DNA from: Desulfatitalea tepidiphila
Lineage (GTDB): Bacteria > Desulfobacterota > Desulfobacteria > Desulfobacterales > Desulfosarcinaceae
Assembly (NCBI RefSeq): GCF_001293685.1
Contig: NZ_BCAG01000003.1
Coordinates: 248,001 to 312,000, forward strand
Length of the DNA stretch: 64,000 nucleotides
Direction: 5' to 3'
Position 1 is the first letter of the stretch, and each line of letters begins with the position of its first letter. Shown here piece after piece: positions 44,959 to 55,300 of the stretch. The translations under genes and the position numbers were made by a program. Under the pieces are notes generated by a model. That model worked only from the letters and a program-made list of their open reading frames with translations, was not told where the DNA came from and did not search any database.

Positions 44959-45984
44959 TTATAAGGTATAATGGCAGGCGACCCGCCTGCCGGGTTGAAC
45001 CTCTTTCATTTCTGGCTCGGTTTCACTGCAAAGCCTTTGCTTCCTTTTGCATTCTTGCTGGAAACGACAACCCTGCGGAGGGTTCTCGGGCGGTGTAATG
45101 ATTCCCCCCACGGTCCGACCGCTGGCTAAGGCCTGGGGTTTATCGATTCGTGAGACCGCATCCAGGAGGGTTGCGGTATAGGGGTGGCGCGGAGAGTGGT
45201 ACAAATCCTCCGAGGCGGCGATTTCGCAGAGTCTGCCCATGTACATGACGGCAACACGATCGCAAATATTTTTCACCACGGCCAGATCATGGGAGATAAA
45301 CAGCATCGCCAGGCCGTATCGGCAACGCAACGCATCCAACAGGTTGATGATCTGGGCCTGCACCGACACGTCGAGAGATGACACCGGTTCGTCGCAGATC
45401 AACAGCCGCGGATGGGTGATCAAGGCCCGTGCGATCTGAACTCGTTGGCACTGTCCGCCGGACAGTTCAAAGGGCCGAAGAGAATCATTCTCCGGGTCGA
45501 TGCCCACCTGACGCATCATTTCCCGCGCCCGCTGCCTTCTTTCGGATGGGCGGCCGCTGTTTGTGATATGCAGGGGCATCGCAATGGCCTCGCCGATTCG
45601 GCGACGGGGATTCAAGGCCGAAACAGAGTCCTGAAAAATGATTTGAAACTTCGGCCTGAGTCGAAGGAGGCGTTTTTGGGGCAAGGTCGTCAGGTCTTCT
45701 CCTTCCAGCAGGACCTTGCCGGATGTGGGCGGCGGAAGCTGCATGACGGCCCTGGCGATAGAAGACTTTCCACACCCGGATTCACCGATCAGCCCCAGGA
45801 TTTCTCCTCTCCGGATGTCGAAGCTGACGCCGGAAACCGCTGGCAGTTTTCTTCTCCTGCCGATGCGGTATTCGACCCGGAGATGTCGCACATCCAGAAT
45901 CGGCGCTGCATCGATCCGCAGACGGAATGATGGGGGATGTGTCTCCAATGCCAAAACAGGGGCTCCAAATTCATCTTTAGACAT
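44959..45984 (-). CDS. Oligopeptide/dipeptide ABC transporter ATPase (DppF-type)
   Basis: Second ATPase of the importer, 341 residues, cytosolic face of the membrane. It shows Walker A GESGCGKSS, signature ELSGGQCQRVQIARAL, Walker B LLICDEPVSSLD and the C-terminal oligopeptide-transporter extension with Cys residues (GCRFQQECKRKQRLC), which in some family members binds an iron-sulfur cluster. It starts 15 bp after the upstream ATPase gene and is the last gene of the operon. Confidence 0.92.
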   Translation of the reverse strand: MSKDEFGAPVLALETHPPSFRLRIDAAPILDVRHLRVEYRIGRRRKLPAVSGVSFDIRRGEILGLIGESGCGKSSIARAVMQLPPPTSGKVLLEGEDLTTLPQKRLLRLRPKFQIIFQDSVSALNPRRRIGEAIAMPLHITNSGRPSERRQRAREMMRQVGIDPENDSLRPFELSGGQCQRVQIARALITHPRLLICDEPVSSLDVSVQAQIINLLDALRCRYGLAMLFISHDLAVVKNICDRVAVMYMGRLCEIAASEDLYHSPRHPYTATLLDAVSRIDKPQALASGRTVGGIITPPENPPQGCRFQQECKRKQRLCSETEPEMKEVQPGRRVACHYTL

Positions 45985-45999
45985 GCTGGCATCCGGCGA

Positions 46000-46968
46000 T
46001 CACGCCAAAGGATGCCAGCACGCGGTCCTATGGGCGGCCGGGTCGTCCGGCAACAGCAACGGCGCCTCGACGCGACATTTCGCGCTCGCACGCCAACAGC
46101 GCGGCGCAAACCGGCATCCTGTGGGCGGATCGATCAAGTTGGGCGGTTGCCCGTCGATGGTGTTCAGGACCGTATGCGTCGGGTTTTCCAGCCGGGGAAT
46201 GGCGTCGAACAGGGCCCGGGTGTACGGCATCCGCATGTTCGCCAAGAGCTCGCCGGTGGTTGCCGTTTCCACAATTTTACCCGCATACATGACGGCAATG
46301 TTCCGGGTTCTTCCGGCTGCCATGCCAAGATCATGGGTAACCAGAATCATGGCCATATGTTTTTCTCCTTGAAGATCATTCAGCAGATCCAATATGTCCG
46401 CCTGAATCGTCGCGTCCAGCGCGGTCGTGGGCTCATCGGCGATGAGCAGTTTGGGTTCGCAGGCAAGGGCCATGGCGATGGCGGCCCGCTGCCTGAGCCC
46501 GCCGGATAACTGGTGAGGATACTGACGCGCCCGGTGGTCCGGGTTGGGGATTCCGACCGACGCCATCAGTCGGATCGCTTTTCCCATGGCTTCCTTTGCC
46601 GGCATGCCGAAATGGTGAACCAACGGCTCGGCCACCTGTCGGCCCACGGACATGACCGGATTCAGGGCGGTCATGGGATCTTGAAAAATCATGGCGATTT
46701 CACGGCCCCTGATTCGATTGAGCGTGCGATCCGGCAGCCGATTCAGAGCCTGTCCATCAAAGATGATTTCGGCATCCTTCGACAACGTCGCGGCAGTGGG
46801 CAGCAATCCCAGCAGGGCGCGACAAAGAACGGTCTTGCCGCAGCCGGATTCTCCCACCAGCCCCAACGTTTCTCCTCTTTCAAGGATAAACGAGACATCC
46901 TCGACCGGGTTGAGCGGCCCGCGAGGGGTTGGTATCCGGACCCCCAAACGATTGACCCACAGTAGCAT
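46000..46968 (-). CDS. Oligopeptide/dipeptide ABC transporter ATPase (DppD-type)
   Basis: First ATPase, 322 residues. Motifs: Walker A GESGCGKTV, HQLSGGLRQRAAIAMALA signature and LLIADEPTTALD Walker B. The C-terminal GCRFAPRCWRASAKC extension is present. The ATG at 46968 is chosen from the start of the homologous sequence and a GGAAAGGA upstream; the open frame continues upstream only as an overlap with the permease gene. It pairs with the DppF-type ATPase to power the importer. Confidence 0.92.
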   Translation of the reverse strand: MLLWVNRLGVRIPTPRGPLNPVEDVSFILERGETLGLVGESGCGKTVLCRALLGLLPTAATLSKDAEIIFDGQALNRLPDRTLNRIRGREIAMIFQDPMTALNPVMSVGRQVAEPLVHHFGMPAKEAMGKAIRLMASVGIPNPDHRARQYPHQLSGGLRQRAAIAMALACEPKLLIADEPTTALDATIQADILDLLNDLQGEKHMAMILVTHDLGMAAGRTRNIAVMYAGKIVETATTGELLANMRMPYTRALFDAIPRLENPTHTVLNTIDGQPPNLIDPPTGCRFAPRCWRASAKCRVEAPLLLPDDPAAHRTACWHPLA

Positions 46969-46994
46969 CGGCCCGTCCTTTCCGCCCGGTGAAT

Positions 46995-47909
46995 TCAAAG
47001 CTGTCCGTCCCTGGCGTCGATCAGGGACCTGATCGCATCGCCGACCAGGTTGAACGCAAGAACCGTCAGAAACATGACCAGGGCGGGAATGAGGCTGATA
47101 TGGACGGCCTCGTCCAGCATCTCCTTGCCCTCGGCAATCATGCCGCCCCAACTCGGTATGGGGGGCGGCACACCGAGGGAGAGAAAGCTCAGCGATCCTT
47201 CCGCCACAATCATGTACGATACGATCAGCAGGGCATAGACCACCATGGGCATCATGATGTTGGGGAGGATCTCCCTTGCAAGGATATGGACATCGTTTTG
47301 CCCGAGTGCCCGGGCGGCCGTTACGAATTCACGCTGGGAAAAATTCAAGGTGTTGGCCCTGGCCACCCTGGCGAATGCGGGAATCGTCAAAAAGCCGAGG
47401 GCGTAGATCATATGGTCGAGCCCTGGTCCGAGATGGAAATAGACGGCGAGCAGAAGCACAAGGCCCGGAAAGGCCAGAATCACATCCATGACCGACATGA
47501 CGATCGTCTCCGTGCGCCCCCTGTAAAAACCGGCCAGCATGCCGATGATGCCGCCGATCACCAGCCCGATCAGTGGCGCGATCAATCCCACGGCCAGGGA
47601 AATTCGACTGCCGTGTATCAAGCGGGCCAGGATATCGCGGCCCATGGTATCTGTGCCGAACAGGTGAGCGTGCGCAGGCACTGTCGAGCTGTCGGCAATG
47701 ATGGTGGCCGTGCGGGCGCCCGGCGGTGATGCCTGATTTCCCCAGTCCATATCATCGTATCCGGGTAGCGGAAAGGCATCGGCAAAAACCGCGCAGGTGA
47801 GGACCAGGGCGATCCAGCCCACTGAAAGCCAGAACCCGATGCCGAGCTTTTCAGATAGGGGCATCGGCCTGATAATGGCGGATGCGCCGCTCTGGAGGGG
47901 ATATGTCAT
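46995..47909 (-). CDS. Oligopeptide/dipeptide ABC transporter permease (DppC-type)
   Basis: Inner-membrane permease of 304 residues. An N-terminal TM helix (about 25-45) is followed by LFGTDTMGRDILARLIHGSR, the classical DppC start of the conserved domain, and by the EAA-like loop with TAARALGQND and ILPNIMMP. About six TM helices are expected. It lies between permease B and the ATPases. Confidence 0.92.
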   Translation of the reverse strand: MTYPLQSGASAIIRPMPLSEKLGIGFWLSVGWIALVLTCAVFADAFPLPGYDDMDWGNQASPPGARTATIIADSSTVPAHAHLFGTDTMGRDILARLIHGSRISLAVGLIAPLIGLVIGGIIGMLAGFYRGRTETIVMSVMDVILAFPGLVLLLAVYFHLGPGLDHMIYALGFLTIPAFARVARANTLNFSQREFVTAARALGQNDVHILAREILPNIMMPMVVYALLIVSYMIVAEGSLSFLSLGVPPPIPSWGGMIAEGKEMLDEAVHISLIPALVMFLTVLAFNLVGDAIRSLIDARDGQL

Positions 47910-47940
47910 TTGCCCTCGTTGGCTGTTGAAAGATGTCGCT

Positions 47941-48894
47941 TTATCGATCCGTCTGCACCCTTACGCGGGGATCCAGAACCGCATACAGGGCATCCACCAG
48001 AAAGTTGGCGGTCACATAACCCAGCGTGATCAACAGAATGCAGCCCTGCACCATGTTCAAATCCCTGCTGTAAATCGCGCCGACCAGAAGACGCCCGATC
48101 CCCGGCAAGGCGAAAATGGTCTCCACGATCACGGCGCCTCCGACCAGATGGCCGATTTGAATGCCAAGGATGGTGATCAAGGTGAACGAAGACGGTTTGA
48201 GCGCATGATGGAGCAGAATTTTGCGTGCCGGAAGCCCCTTGGCCTTGGCCGACAAAATAAAGTCCTCCTGAAGGGTTGCGATCATGTCGCTTCGCAAGAC
48301 CCGCATCAGGGGCGCCCATTCCATCAATGCCAGGCTTGCCGCCGGCAGCATCAGCGACCGCAGGTTCGTGAGCAAACCTTCCGAAAAAGGGGCAAAACCA
48401 GTGGCCGGAAACCACCCGAACGTCAGGGCAAAAATGTAGATCAACACCAGGGCCATGACAAACGCGGGGACCGACATGCAGGCGAACGCCGCGGCGCCGA
48501 AGACTTTGTTCAGCCCGGACCGGGATCGGTACGCGCTGATGACGCCGATGGGAATGGCCAGCGCCAGGGCAAACACCTGGGAGATCAGCATCAATTCGAG
48601 GGTGACCGGCAGACGCGTGAAGATAGCGTCGGCAACCGGCTCCTTGGTGCGCAGCGATATCCCCAAATCGCCCTGGACGGCACTGGAGAGCCAATCGACA
48701 TACCGGATCAGGATGTTCCGGTCCAACCCCAGCGCCTCGCGGATGGCTTTCACCCCCTCGATGGTGGCCTCCTCGCCTGCAATCTCATAGGCCACATCTC
48801 CGGGCAACGCATCCACCATCAGAAATGTGAGCACGGTGACCGCGAACAGGACCGAAACGAGGCGCAGAAGCTTTTTGATCGCGTGTCTGGCCAT
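47941..48894 (-). CDS. Oligopeptide/dipeptide ABC transporter permease (DppB-type)
   Basis: Inner-membrane permease of 317 residues. It opens with the signature KKLLRLVSVLFAVTVLTFLM, has DRNILIRYVDWLSSAVQGDL (the conserved GDLG-type loop) and the EAA loop ILSAKAKGLPARKILLHHAL. Position between the binding protein and the second permease is the normal order. Confidence 0.92.
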   Translation of the reverse strand: MARHAIKKLLRLVSVLFAVTVLTFLMVDALPGDVAYEIAGEEATIEGVKAIREALGLDRNILIRYVDWLSSAVQGDLGISLRTKEPVADAIFTRLPVTLELMLISQVFALALAIPIGVISAYRSRSGLNKVFGAAAFACMSVPAFVMALVLIYIFALTFGWFPATGFAPFSEGLLTNLRSLMLPAASLALMEWAPLMRVLRSDMIATLQEDFILSAKAKGLPARKILLHHALKPSSFTLITILGIQIGHLVGGAVIVETIFALPGIGRLLVGAIYSRDLNMVQGCILLITLGYVTANFLVDALYAVLDPRVRVQTDR

Positions 48895-48956
48895 TTCAAT
48901 GTCCGGCGTCTGGTGGCCTGGGTGTCCGGCCTCGTTCCGCCAGTACCATAAAACCG

Positions 48957-50516
48957 CTATTTTTCAAACCAGGCTGCTGAAAGCTGGACGACGCCGTTTC
49001 TGATCGCCGGGATTCCTTTTACTTCCGGTTTGGCAATTACATGAAATCGCCTGCCGCCGCGGTAGATGATGGGGACATCCCGGTTAATGAACCCGGCAAT
49101 GTCGCACAGCATCCGATTGCGTTTCTGAACGTCCATTTCCATGCGTTGGGCCGTCAGCAGGTCATCCACGGCAGGGTTGCTGTAGCCGGACACATTGCTT
49201 CGGCTTTGGGAGTGAAAAGCCCCAAACAGCAGGGGTCCCATATCCGTAGCGGAAGGCATGCGCCAGGTGGATATCTGATAATCCTTGGTGATGACTTTTT
49301 TGATGACCGGCCCGAAGCTCAATCCTACCGGCTTGACCACCACACCGATCTCCTTGCAGAAGCGCTGTAACAGCTCGCCTTGCTCACTTCCCCGCTTCGT
49401 GTTGGAGTGCAGGCATTCTATTTCCACGGTTTTGCCGTATTCATCGATGAGCCGTTTGGCCTCTTTCGGATCGTAACCGGGATAGTCCGAATCCTGGCAG
49501 TCGATATCTTGCCCAAAGGGATGCAGCGCCATGGGAATCGCATTTTTATAGCTCATGGCCACACACGCTTCCTGATTCCAGGCATGTGCAATGGCCCGGC
49601 GAACGCGCGGGTCGTCGAATGGGGGTTTGGCCGTGTTCAGGACGAATATCTCCGCACCGTTTCCTTCACCCTGGTAAAGCACCAGGCTGGCATCTTTCTC
49701 TGCCTGGTCGATAATGGTGCCGCGATCCATCCAGATGAGGTCCATCTGGCCCGATTTGAGGCTGACGAAGCGCGTCTGGTGATCCGGCATGATTTTAAAG
49801 ACGATCTCGTCGAGGTGGGGCCTGTCTTTCCGCCAATAGTGCGGGTTTTTCTTCACGACGAGCCGGTCGCCGGATACCCACTCCTTGAAGATGAACGGGC
49901 CGGTCCCCACGGGGGCGCGCAGTTGATTGTCTTCCTCGACGGATTTCGGCGAGGGGATGGACATGCTCAGGCCCCGGGTGTCGGAAAGTATTTTGGGAAA
50001 CGGCGGCCACGCATGGGCCAGTTGGAATTGGACCGTAAACGCATCGACCTTCGACACCGCTTGAATCGGCTCAAAAAAGGAACGGCCGCGAAACCGGTTT
50101 GCTGGATTCAACATCCTGGACCAATGTTGAACAACCGCATCGGCATCGAAGGGTGTCCCGTCGTGAAAGATGACGCCTTGCCGCAACGATATGTTCCACA
50201 ACTGTCCGTCTTTGGACGGTTTCGCGGATATGGCAAGGGCTGGAATCAGATCACCCGCGTCGTCCACATCGAACAGTCGCTCCATGACCGTATTCATCAC
50301 AACGGCGTCGCAAATGGCAAATCCACTTGCTTTGATCACGTCAAACCCGGCAAACTCGTTCTCCGCGCCGAATGAAAGCGTCCCGCCGCTTTTGTCTCCG
50401 GCCCCCTGGGACAGGGGCGGCAAGAAGGCAAGCAAGATCAGAACAACTACAAAATCCAATAGATAATGCCTGGATCGTGTTCCCAAAGACCTCCTTTGTC
50501 CCAATGCTTCGTTCAT
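48957..50516 (-). CDS. Extracytoplasmic solute-binding protein, family 5
   Basis: Substrate-binding component of 519 residues with a signal peptide (basic start, then LLDFVVVLILLAFLPPLSQG, cleavage near GAG). The mature part has the SBP family-5 sequence DGQLWNISLRQGVIFHDGTP and APVGTGPFIFKEW. ATG 50516 has GGAGG seven bases upstream; an earlier in-frame codon at 50555 is less likely. Peptides, nickel, opines and other small solutes are all transported by this family, so the substrate is open; the linked methyltransferase and TetR give no direct clue. Confidence 0.9.
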   Translation of the reverse strand: MNEALGQRRSLGTRSRHYLLDFVVVLILLAFLPPLSQGAGDKSGGTLSFGAENEFAGFDVIKASGFAICDAVVMNTVMERLFDVDDAGDLIPALAISAKPSKDGQLWNISLRQGVIFHDGTPFDADAVVQHWSRMLNPANRFRGRSFFEPIQAVSKVDAFTVQFQLAHAWPPFPKILSDTRGLSMSIPSPKSVEEDNQLRAPVGTGPFIFKEWVSGDRLVVKKNPHYWRKDRPHLDEIVFKIMPDHQTRFVSLKSGQMDLIWMDRGTIIDQAEKDASLVLYQGEGNGAEIFVLNTAKPPFDDPRVRRAIAHAWNQEACVAMSYKNAIPMALHPFGQDIDCQDSDYPGYDPKEAKRLIDEYGKTVEIECLHSNTKRGSEQGELLQRFCKEIGVVVKPVGLSFGPVIKKVITKDYQISTWRMPSATDMGPLLFGAFHSQSRSNVSGYSNPAVDDLLTAQRMEMDVQKRNRMLCDIAGFINRDVPIIYRGGRRFHVIAKPEVKGIPAIRNGVVQLSAAWFEK

Positions 50517-50551
50517 GCGCAGACCTCCTTCTTTGGAAAGGTTCGGCTGGA

Positions 50552-51439
50552 TCAAGGTTTTGGTTTTACTCGTGCATGGGCAAACATGAAAATATCCGAA
50601 ACGGAACGATCCTGGTGACGACCTTTCGGGCAGTTCCGCCAGAATTCGTCGCCGGCCATGCTGTTCACCCCTATAAATCCTCTCGAGTGGAGAAATGCCC
50701 CTATCCGTCCGGGGTCGATCCCAAAAACGATATCCTCGCCAAAATGTTGCAGGCTCTCCTTGAGCCCCTTTGCTTCCGGTTTAAGGCATGTCCCTTCGGC
50801 CACGGAGCACGGGAGATAATCGAAGACCACAGCACTGCCCGGCTCTGAATTTCTGGAAATGAAAAGAAGGGTGTCATCTATGGATTCGTGCGGAATGTAA
50901 TAGGTGACGCCCTCCCAGATGAATAGCGTATAGAGATCTTTTTGAAATCCATTTTCAAACAGCTTTTCGTCCAATTTTTCCGTTTCGAAGCAAATGGGCA
51001 CATAAACGACGGGACTTGAAAAGGCAGCGCGCATGTTTTTGAGGCATCGGATTTTTACCGCCTGGGTGGCCGGATGGTCTAACCCGAAAATTTTGACCCG
51101 GTTGTCGAACCGTTGCTTGAATCGAAGCGCACGCGTATCGTATCCGGCCCCCAGGATCACCACCTGCTCCAGACCGCTGTCAAGGCATTTGCACAGGTAA
51201 GTATCGATGAACCTGAAACGGGCCAATACGGCGCCGCACACCCCGGGCACGATCTCTTCCCAGTGTCGGATCAGCTGTTCGCATTTTTCGGCATCGTGAT
51301 AAAGCGCCATCAATTGAGGGGAAAGGAAGTATTTGGCATAGGGATCCATGCAGATTCTTTCAGCGGTCGGTCTGAGGGATTCCACCGCTCTGAGAAAGGC
51401 GTTGTGTTCAGCTGTCCGGCTTGGATTCAGGCGCCTCAT
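50552..51439 (-). CDS. SAM-dependent methyltransferase, leucine carboxyl methyltransferase-like
   Basis: Predicted cytosolic class I methyltransferase of 295 residues of the TIGR00027/Ppm1-like type. It starts with PSRTAEHNAFLRAVESLRP, has the SAM-binding VVILGAGYDTRALRF with GLDHPATQAVK, and IWEGVTYYIPHE. The start overlaps the upstream TetR gene by 32 bp and the stop lies 35 bp before the binding-protein gene, so it is embedded in the transporter operon. Substrate unknown. Confidence 0.88.
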   Translation of the reverse strand: MRRLNPSRTAEHNAFLRAVESLRPTAERICMDPYAKYFLSPQLMALYHDAEKCEQLIRHWEEIVPGVCGAVLARFRFIDTYLCKCLDSGLEQVVILGAGYDTRALRFKQRFDNRVKIFGLDHPATQAVKIRCLKNMRAAFSSPVVYVPICFETEKLDEKLFENGFQKDLYTLFIWEGVTYYIPHESIDDTLLFISRNSEPGSAVVFDYLPCSVAEGTCLKPEAKGLKESLQHFGEDIVFGIDPGRIGAFLHSRGFIGVNSMAGDEFWRNCPKGRHQDRSVSDIFMFAHARVKPKP

Positions 51440-52061
51440 GATTTCCTATCCTCAGCTTTTCGAAGATTTTTTTATCTTTGAACCCCTCGTAAATCACATG
51501 GTTGGCCATATTGAGGACATCCGGCAACTTGATATTCATTTCCTTCAAAAAAATTTCCGAGTCGATTTCCTGAGACGAATACCATCCGCTGTTGATCAAT
51601 GCCGCAATGCCATGGACAAAAATCCAGCGCATCACCCGTATACGATCCACCTCGGTTTGGGACAGATTTTCAAACGGCTTGTAATTGGCAAGTTCGGCTC
51701 TCAATATCTCCCACATCTCACGGGTGTTTTTGCGTTGCAAAACGGCATGCTTCTCGTCGTTGATGCAGCGAAACAGCATTTTTTCCTCGATGGCGAACCT
51801 GACATATCCGATAGCCTGATCGAGCCATTTGTCCCCGGTCTCTTTTAAAGAGAGATATTCATTGAACAACGCCAGGGCCTTTTTAACGATCTCTTCCTCG
51901 AGGCTTTTCATGGATTCAAGATAAGAGTAGATCGGTCGGGTGGATGAATTGAGCTTCTTTGCGATCGCCCGGGCGGATAGTCCGTTCCACCCTTCTTTGC
52001 GGACGATGTCAAAGGCGGCATCGATGATATCCTCTGTTTGAAAGCGCGGTTTGGGGGGCAT
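51408..52061 (-). CDS. TetR/AcrR-family transcriptional regulator
   Basis: Repressor-type regulator of 217 residues. The N-terminal HTH spans about 8-52 (IIDAAFDIVRKEGWNGLSARAIAKKLNSSTRPIYSYLESM, positions 11-50). The C-terminal ligand and dimer domain is helical. It heads the operon with the methyltransferase and ABC importer. Palindromic sequence directly upstream (52090-52122) is a likely binding site, implying autoregulation and ligand-induced expression of the importer. Confidence 0.9.
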   Translation of the reverse strand: MPPKPRFQTEDIIDAAFDIVRKEGWNGLSARAIAKKLNSSTRPIYSYLESMKSLEEEIVKKALALFNEYLSLKETGDKWLDQAIGYVRFAIEEKMLFRCINDEKHAVLQRKNTREMWEILRAELANYKPFENLSQTEVDRIRVMRWIFVHGIAALINSGWYSSQEIDSEIFLKEMNIKLPDVLNMANHVIYEGFKDKKIFEKLRIGNHEAPESKPDS

Positions 52062-52089
52062 GCGGTTCCTGTGTGCAATAGATTTATAA

Positions 52090-52122
52090 ACAACAGTTGT
52101 TACATTACATGTGTTGTGTAAC
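52090..52122. promoter_or_regulatory. Probable TetR operator region
   Basis: ACAACAGTTGT (52090-52100) is a perfect palindrome around one base. GTTACA (52099-52104) and TGTAAC (52117-52122) form an overlapping second inverted repeat. A TTGACA on the minus strand (52143-52138) sits about 17 bp upstream of the second repeat, so a bound TetR would cover the -10 region. The rest of 52123-52372 shows no other feature. Confidence 0.5.
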
Positions 52123-52372
52123 GAATCCGTTTGACGGTGTCAAATTAAAAATGATCGGGTCAGCGGGTAATCCTACAGTTAGTGCGGCAATCGAATGGAT
52201 CACACCCGCTGCGAACATACCGATAGCCGTCGATCCCTGATCCGTGATAAGAGAGGCTTGACGACTCCCCATGCGTCTTTTTGGCACGGCGGTGTTTCAC
52301 GAAGGGTTTCTGACAAAGAAATAATGGCCCGCTGCCGAGCCCGGAGGCTGGCCTGATAAATGGAGGTCAAAT

Positions 52373-55300
52373 GTGGGCCTGCTGAACCGGCTTTTCAATC
52401 GACCCTTGCAGACGTCCCCCCGCGCTGGGCCTGCACAGATGGGTGCCGGCTTCACCCGCAAAACGGTCACCGACATGATTGCAGGCGGTGGCAAAGCGGT
52501 GAATGTGATGGGCCATCGTCTTCCTGTAGGGTTGATTCTCCGTTCGCTCTGCTGGGCGCTGGCCGGGATGCTTTGCGGCACTCCAACCTGGGCCGATGAA
52601 GGGGCGCTTTTCTCTTTTCCGCAGTTCAGCTCTCGATTCGAGAGTGCTTTTGCCCAAAAGGATGAGTCGGCCCTGGCGCGGTTGGTCCGGACCCATCCGG
52701 AAAAGGTCCGGTCCCTGGTCGACACGTTCTTGTCCAACCACTCCCGGGCGGTCGTGGATTCCCGTACACAGGACGCTGAAAAGGCCGTGGCGCACGCGGC
52801 GGCTGCCGCCGGCCTTGCGGAATCGCTGCTCGACGACCCCTTCCCCAAGTCGCAGGTCGGGCGACACAGATCCTGGCGCCGGGGCGATCATGAACGCAAA
52901 ATCGAGGCCGACACCCGGTTCAAGGCGGCCATGGCGGCTTTCGACGAGGGGCGGTACGGCGATGTGATTTTACCTGGTCGTGCGGCGCTGGAGATGTTTG
53001 TCCGGATAGGGGATGTCGCGGGCCAGGGCCTTGCATTGCACTTCCTTGGACAGGCCAGCCGCCGGTTGGCCGATTACGCGGTAGCGCTGACGCTGCACCG
53101 CCGCGCCCTTGCGCTGGGCCGGCAAGCACCGGACCGTCTGCTCGAGGGACAGGCCCTCATCGATCTGGGCGATGTGCACGAGCGCCGAAAAGAGTTCGAA
53201 CAGGCCCGCGAAGCCTATCTTGAAGCCGCGCAGCTGTTGCAGTCACCGTCTTTCTGGACCGAGGCCGCCCGGGCCCGGCGTCAGCTCGGCGATGTTTACG
53301 TGGCCACGGGCGATTACGAGCGGGCCTACGGCGCATACCGCCTCGCCCTCGAGTGTGCCGAAAAGGCCGGGGACGCGGCCGGCATAGCCGAATTCAACGA
53401 TTACCTGGGCTACTGCCACCGGATGCTGGGCGACTACCCGGCGGCCATCGGCTACCACCGCGCGGCCCTGGCGAGCGCAGCAGGGATTGCCTCGCCCGAC
53501 GCCCGATTGCGGGCCTGTGCGCGTGCCTGCAACCACCTGGGACTCTGCACGGCCAAACTGGCTGCGGCGGATGCGGTCGCGGGAGCACCGGAACGGGCTG
53601 CCGATAAGTATGGTGAAGCGATTTCCCACGAAGAGAAGGCATTGGGCATGGCCGTGGATGCGCAGGATCGTTGGCGCCAGGGCTATGTGCTGCGGGCCCT
53701 TTCCAGCATGCATCGAGAACGAGGCGTTCTGTTGGAAGGCCGGGCGGCCGTCGTAGAGTTGGAGAGCGCCCTGCGACGGGCCGACGAGGCCTTCGCGCTG
53801 GGGAGCGCCATGCAGGAAATGGAGTGGCAGGGGCTCGCCCTGCACGACCGCGGACTGACCCTGGCCCTGCTGGGGCGCGAGCAGGAGGGGCTCGCGGCCT
53901 TCCAGGAGGCACTCGATCTCTGGGACCAGATCGGGGATTTGCAGTCGGCGGGCTACGCGCACCGTTTCGTGGCGCGACGGTTTCACGAGACTGCCGGGCG
54001 GCATGCCGAGGCCGAGGCGGACTACGATCATGCCCTGCGCGCATTTGAAAGGATCGGCGATGTAGAATCCCAAGCCTTCACCACCATGGACAAGGCGCGC
54101 GTGGCATCGCGGCAAGGGCGGCCGGAGCAGGCCGCCGATCTCTACGAGGCGGCCGTCGCCCGGTTAGAAGCCGTGCGGGCCAAAGCGGGCTTTCCGGAGT
54201 TTCGCAAGGCCTTCATGGGCAAGGTGTATGACCGGTATGAGGAGGCCGCGTGCTTCGCCCTTTCCCGGGGGATGAACGAGCGCGCGCTGGGTTACGTGGA
54301 GCGTATGAAGGCGCGCACCTTTCTGGACCAGCTGGCCGAGGGGCGCGTTGAGCTGCACAAGGGGATCGATCCGGCGCTCAGGGACCAGCGGGACAAACTG
54401 GAAGGCGAGCTGGCGGCCGTAACCGACGAGATCGCGGCCCAATATCGCAAGTCCTCTCCGGACGAGAAGGCGCTGGCCGCCGCCAAGGCACATATGGCCC
54501 GGCTCGAGGCGGCATTGGACCGGCTGAAAAAGCAGATCCGCATGCAAAATCCCCTCTACGCTGCGGTTGAGTACCCGGTGCCCGTAACGGTGGGCGAGTT
54601 GCAGTCCGGGGTGCTGGCCGCTGACGAAATTCTCATCGAGTATTTCGTCGCCGCCCGGGAGGTCTACTGTTTCGTCATCACCCCCCAGGGATTTCAGGTG
54701 GCCCGGTTGCCCGTGGATGCGCCCCAGCTTCGCGACAAAGTGGCGGCGCTGGTCGACAACCTCAACAACGGATTGGCCAGGGGGGAAGGTTATAACCGAC
54801 CGTCGGCTGGCGAGCTTTACGATATTTTGTTGAAACCATTTGAGAAAGAGATGGCGGGCCGAACCCTGGTGATCGTGCCGGACGGCATATTGGCGCTCTT
54901 TCCGTTCGAGGCGATGGTGGTGCGAAAGGAGGGGCGGCGATCCTACCTGTTCGAGCAGCACGCCGTTAAATACGTGCAGTCGGCCACCATCCTGGCCCTT
55001 CTGCGGTCCGGGCGCAGCCGCCAGGCATCGGGCGATGGGTTTGTGGGTTTCGGTGATCCGGTATATGATTATGCCAGTTTTGCCCAGGGCCAACCCGAGG
55101 GCTGCGCCGACTTGGCCGGGCGCGGCGTCCCGGCCGGCCTTTTAAACACCCGTTATGCGGCGCTGGGGGGCCGGCTGAGCCGTCTCGAAGGCAGCGGAGA
55201 GGAGGTTCGGGCCATCGAGCGCCTGTTCCGCGAAAAACACGGCGGGAAAGCCTTGTTGCGCGCAGATGCGCGCGAGGAGGTGGCCAAAGGAAAAGAGATG

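Noticed and set aside
44475-45098. Plus-strand open frame overlapping marC and extending past it
   Set aside because: It reads as an Arg/Gly/His-rich frame-shifted shadow of marC.
52371-52385. ATG-TGG-GCC-TGC-TGA at the start of the CHAT gene as another possible Sec codon
   Set aside because: The frame after the TGA shows no protein-like sequence, and the GTG two bases later opens the long CHAT frame with an ideal ribosome-binding site.
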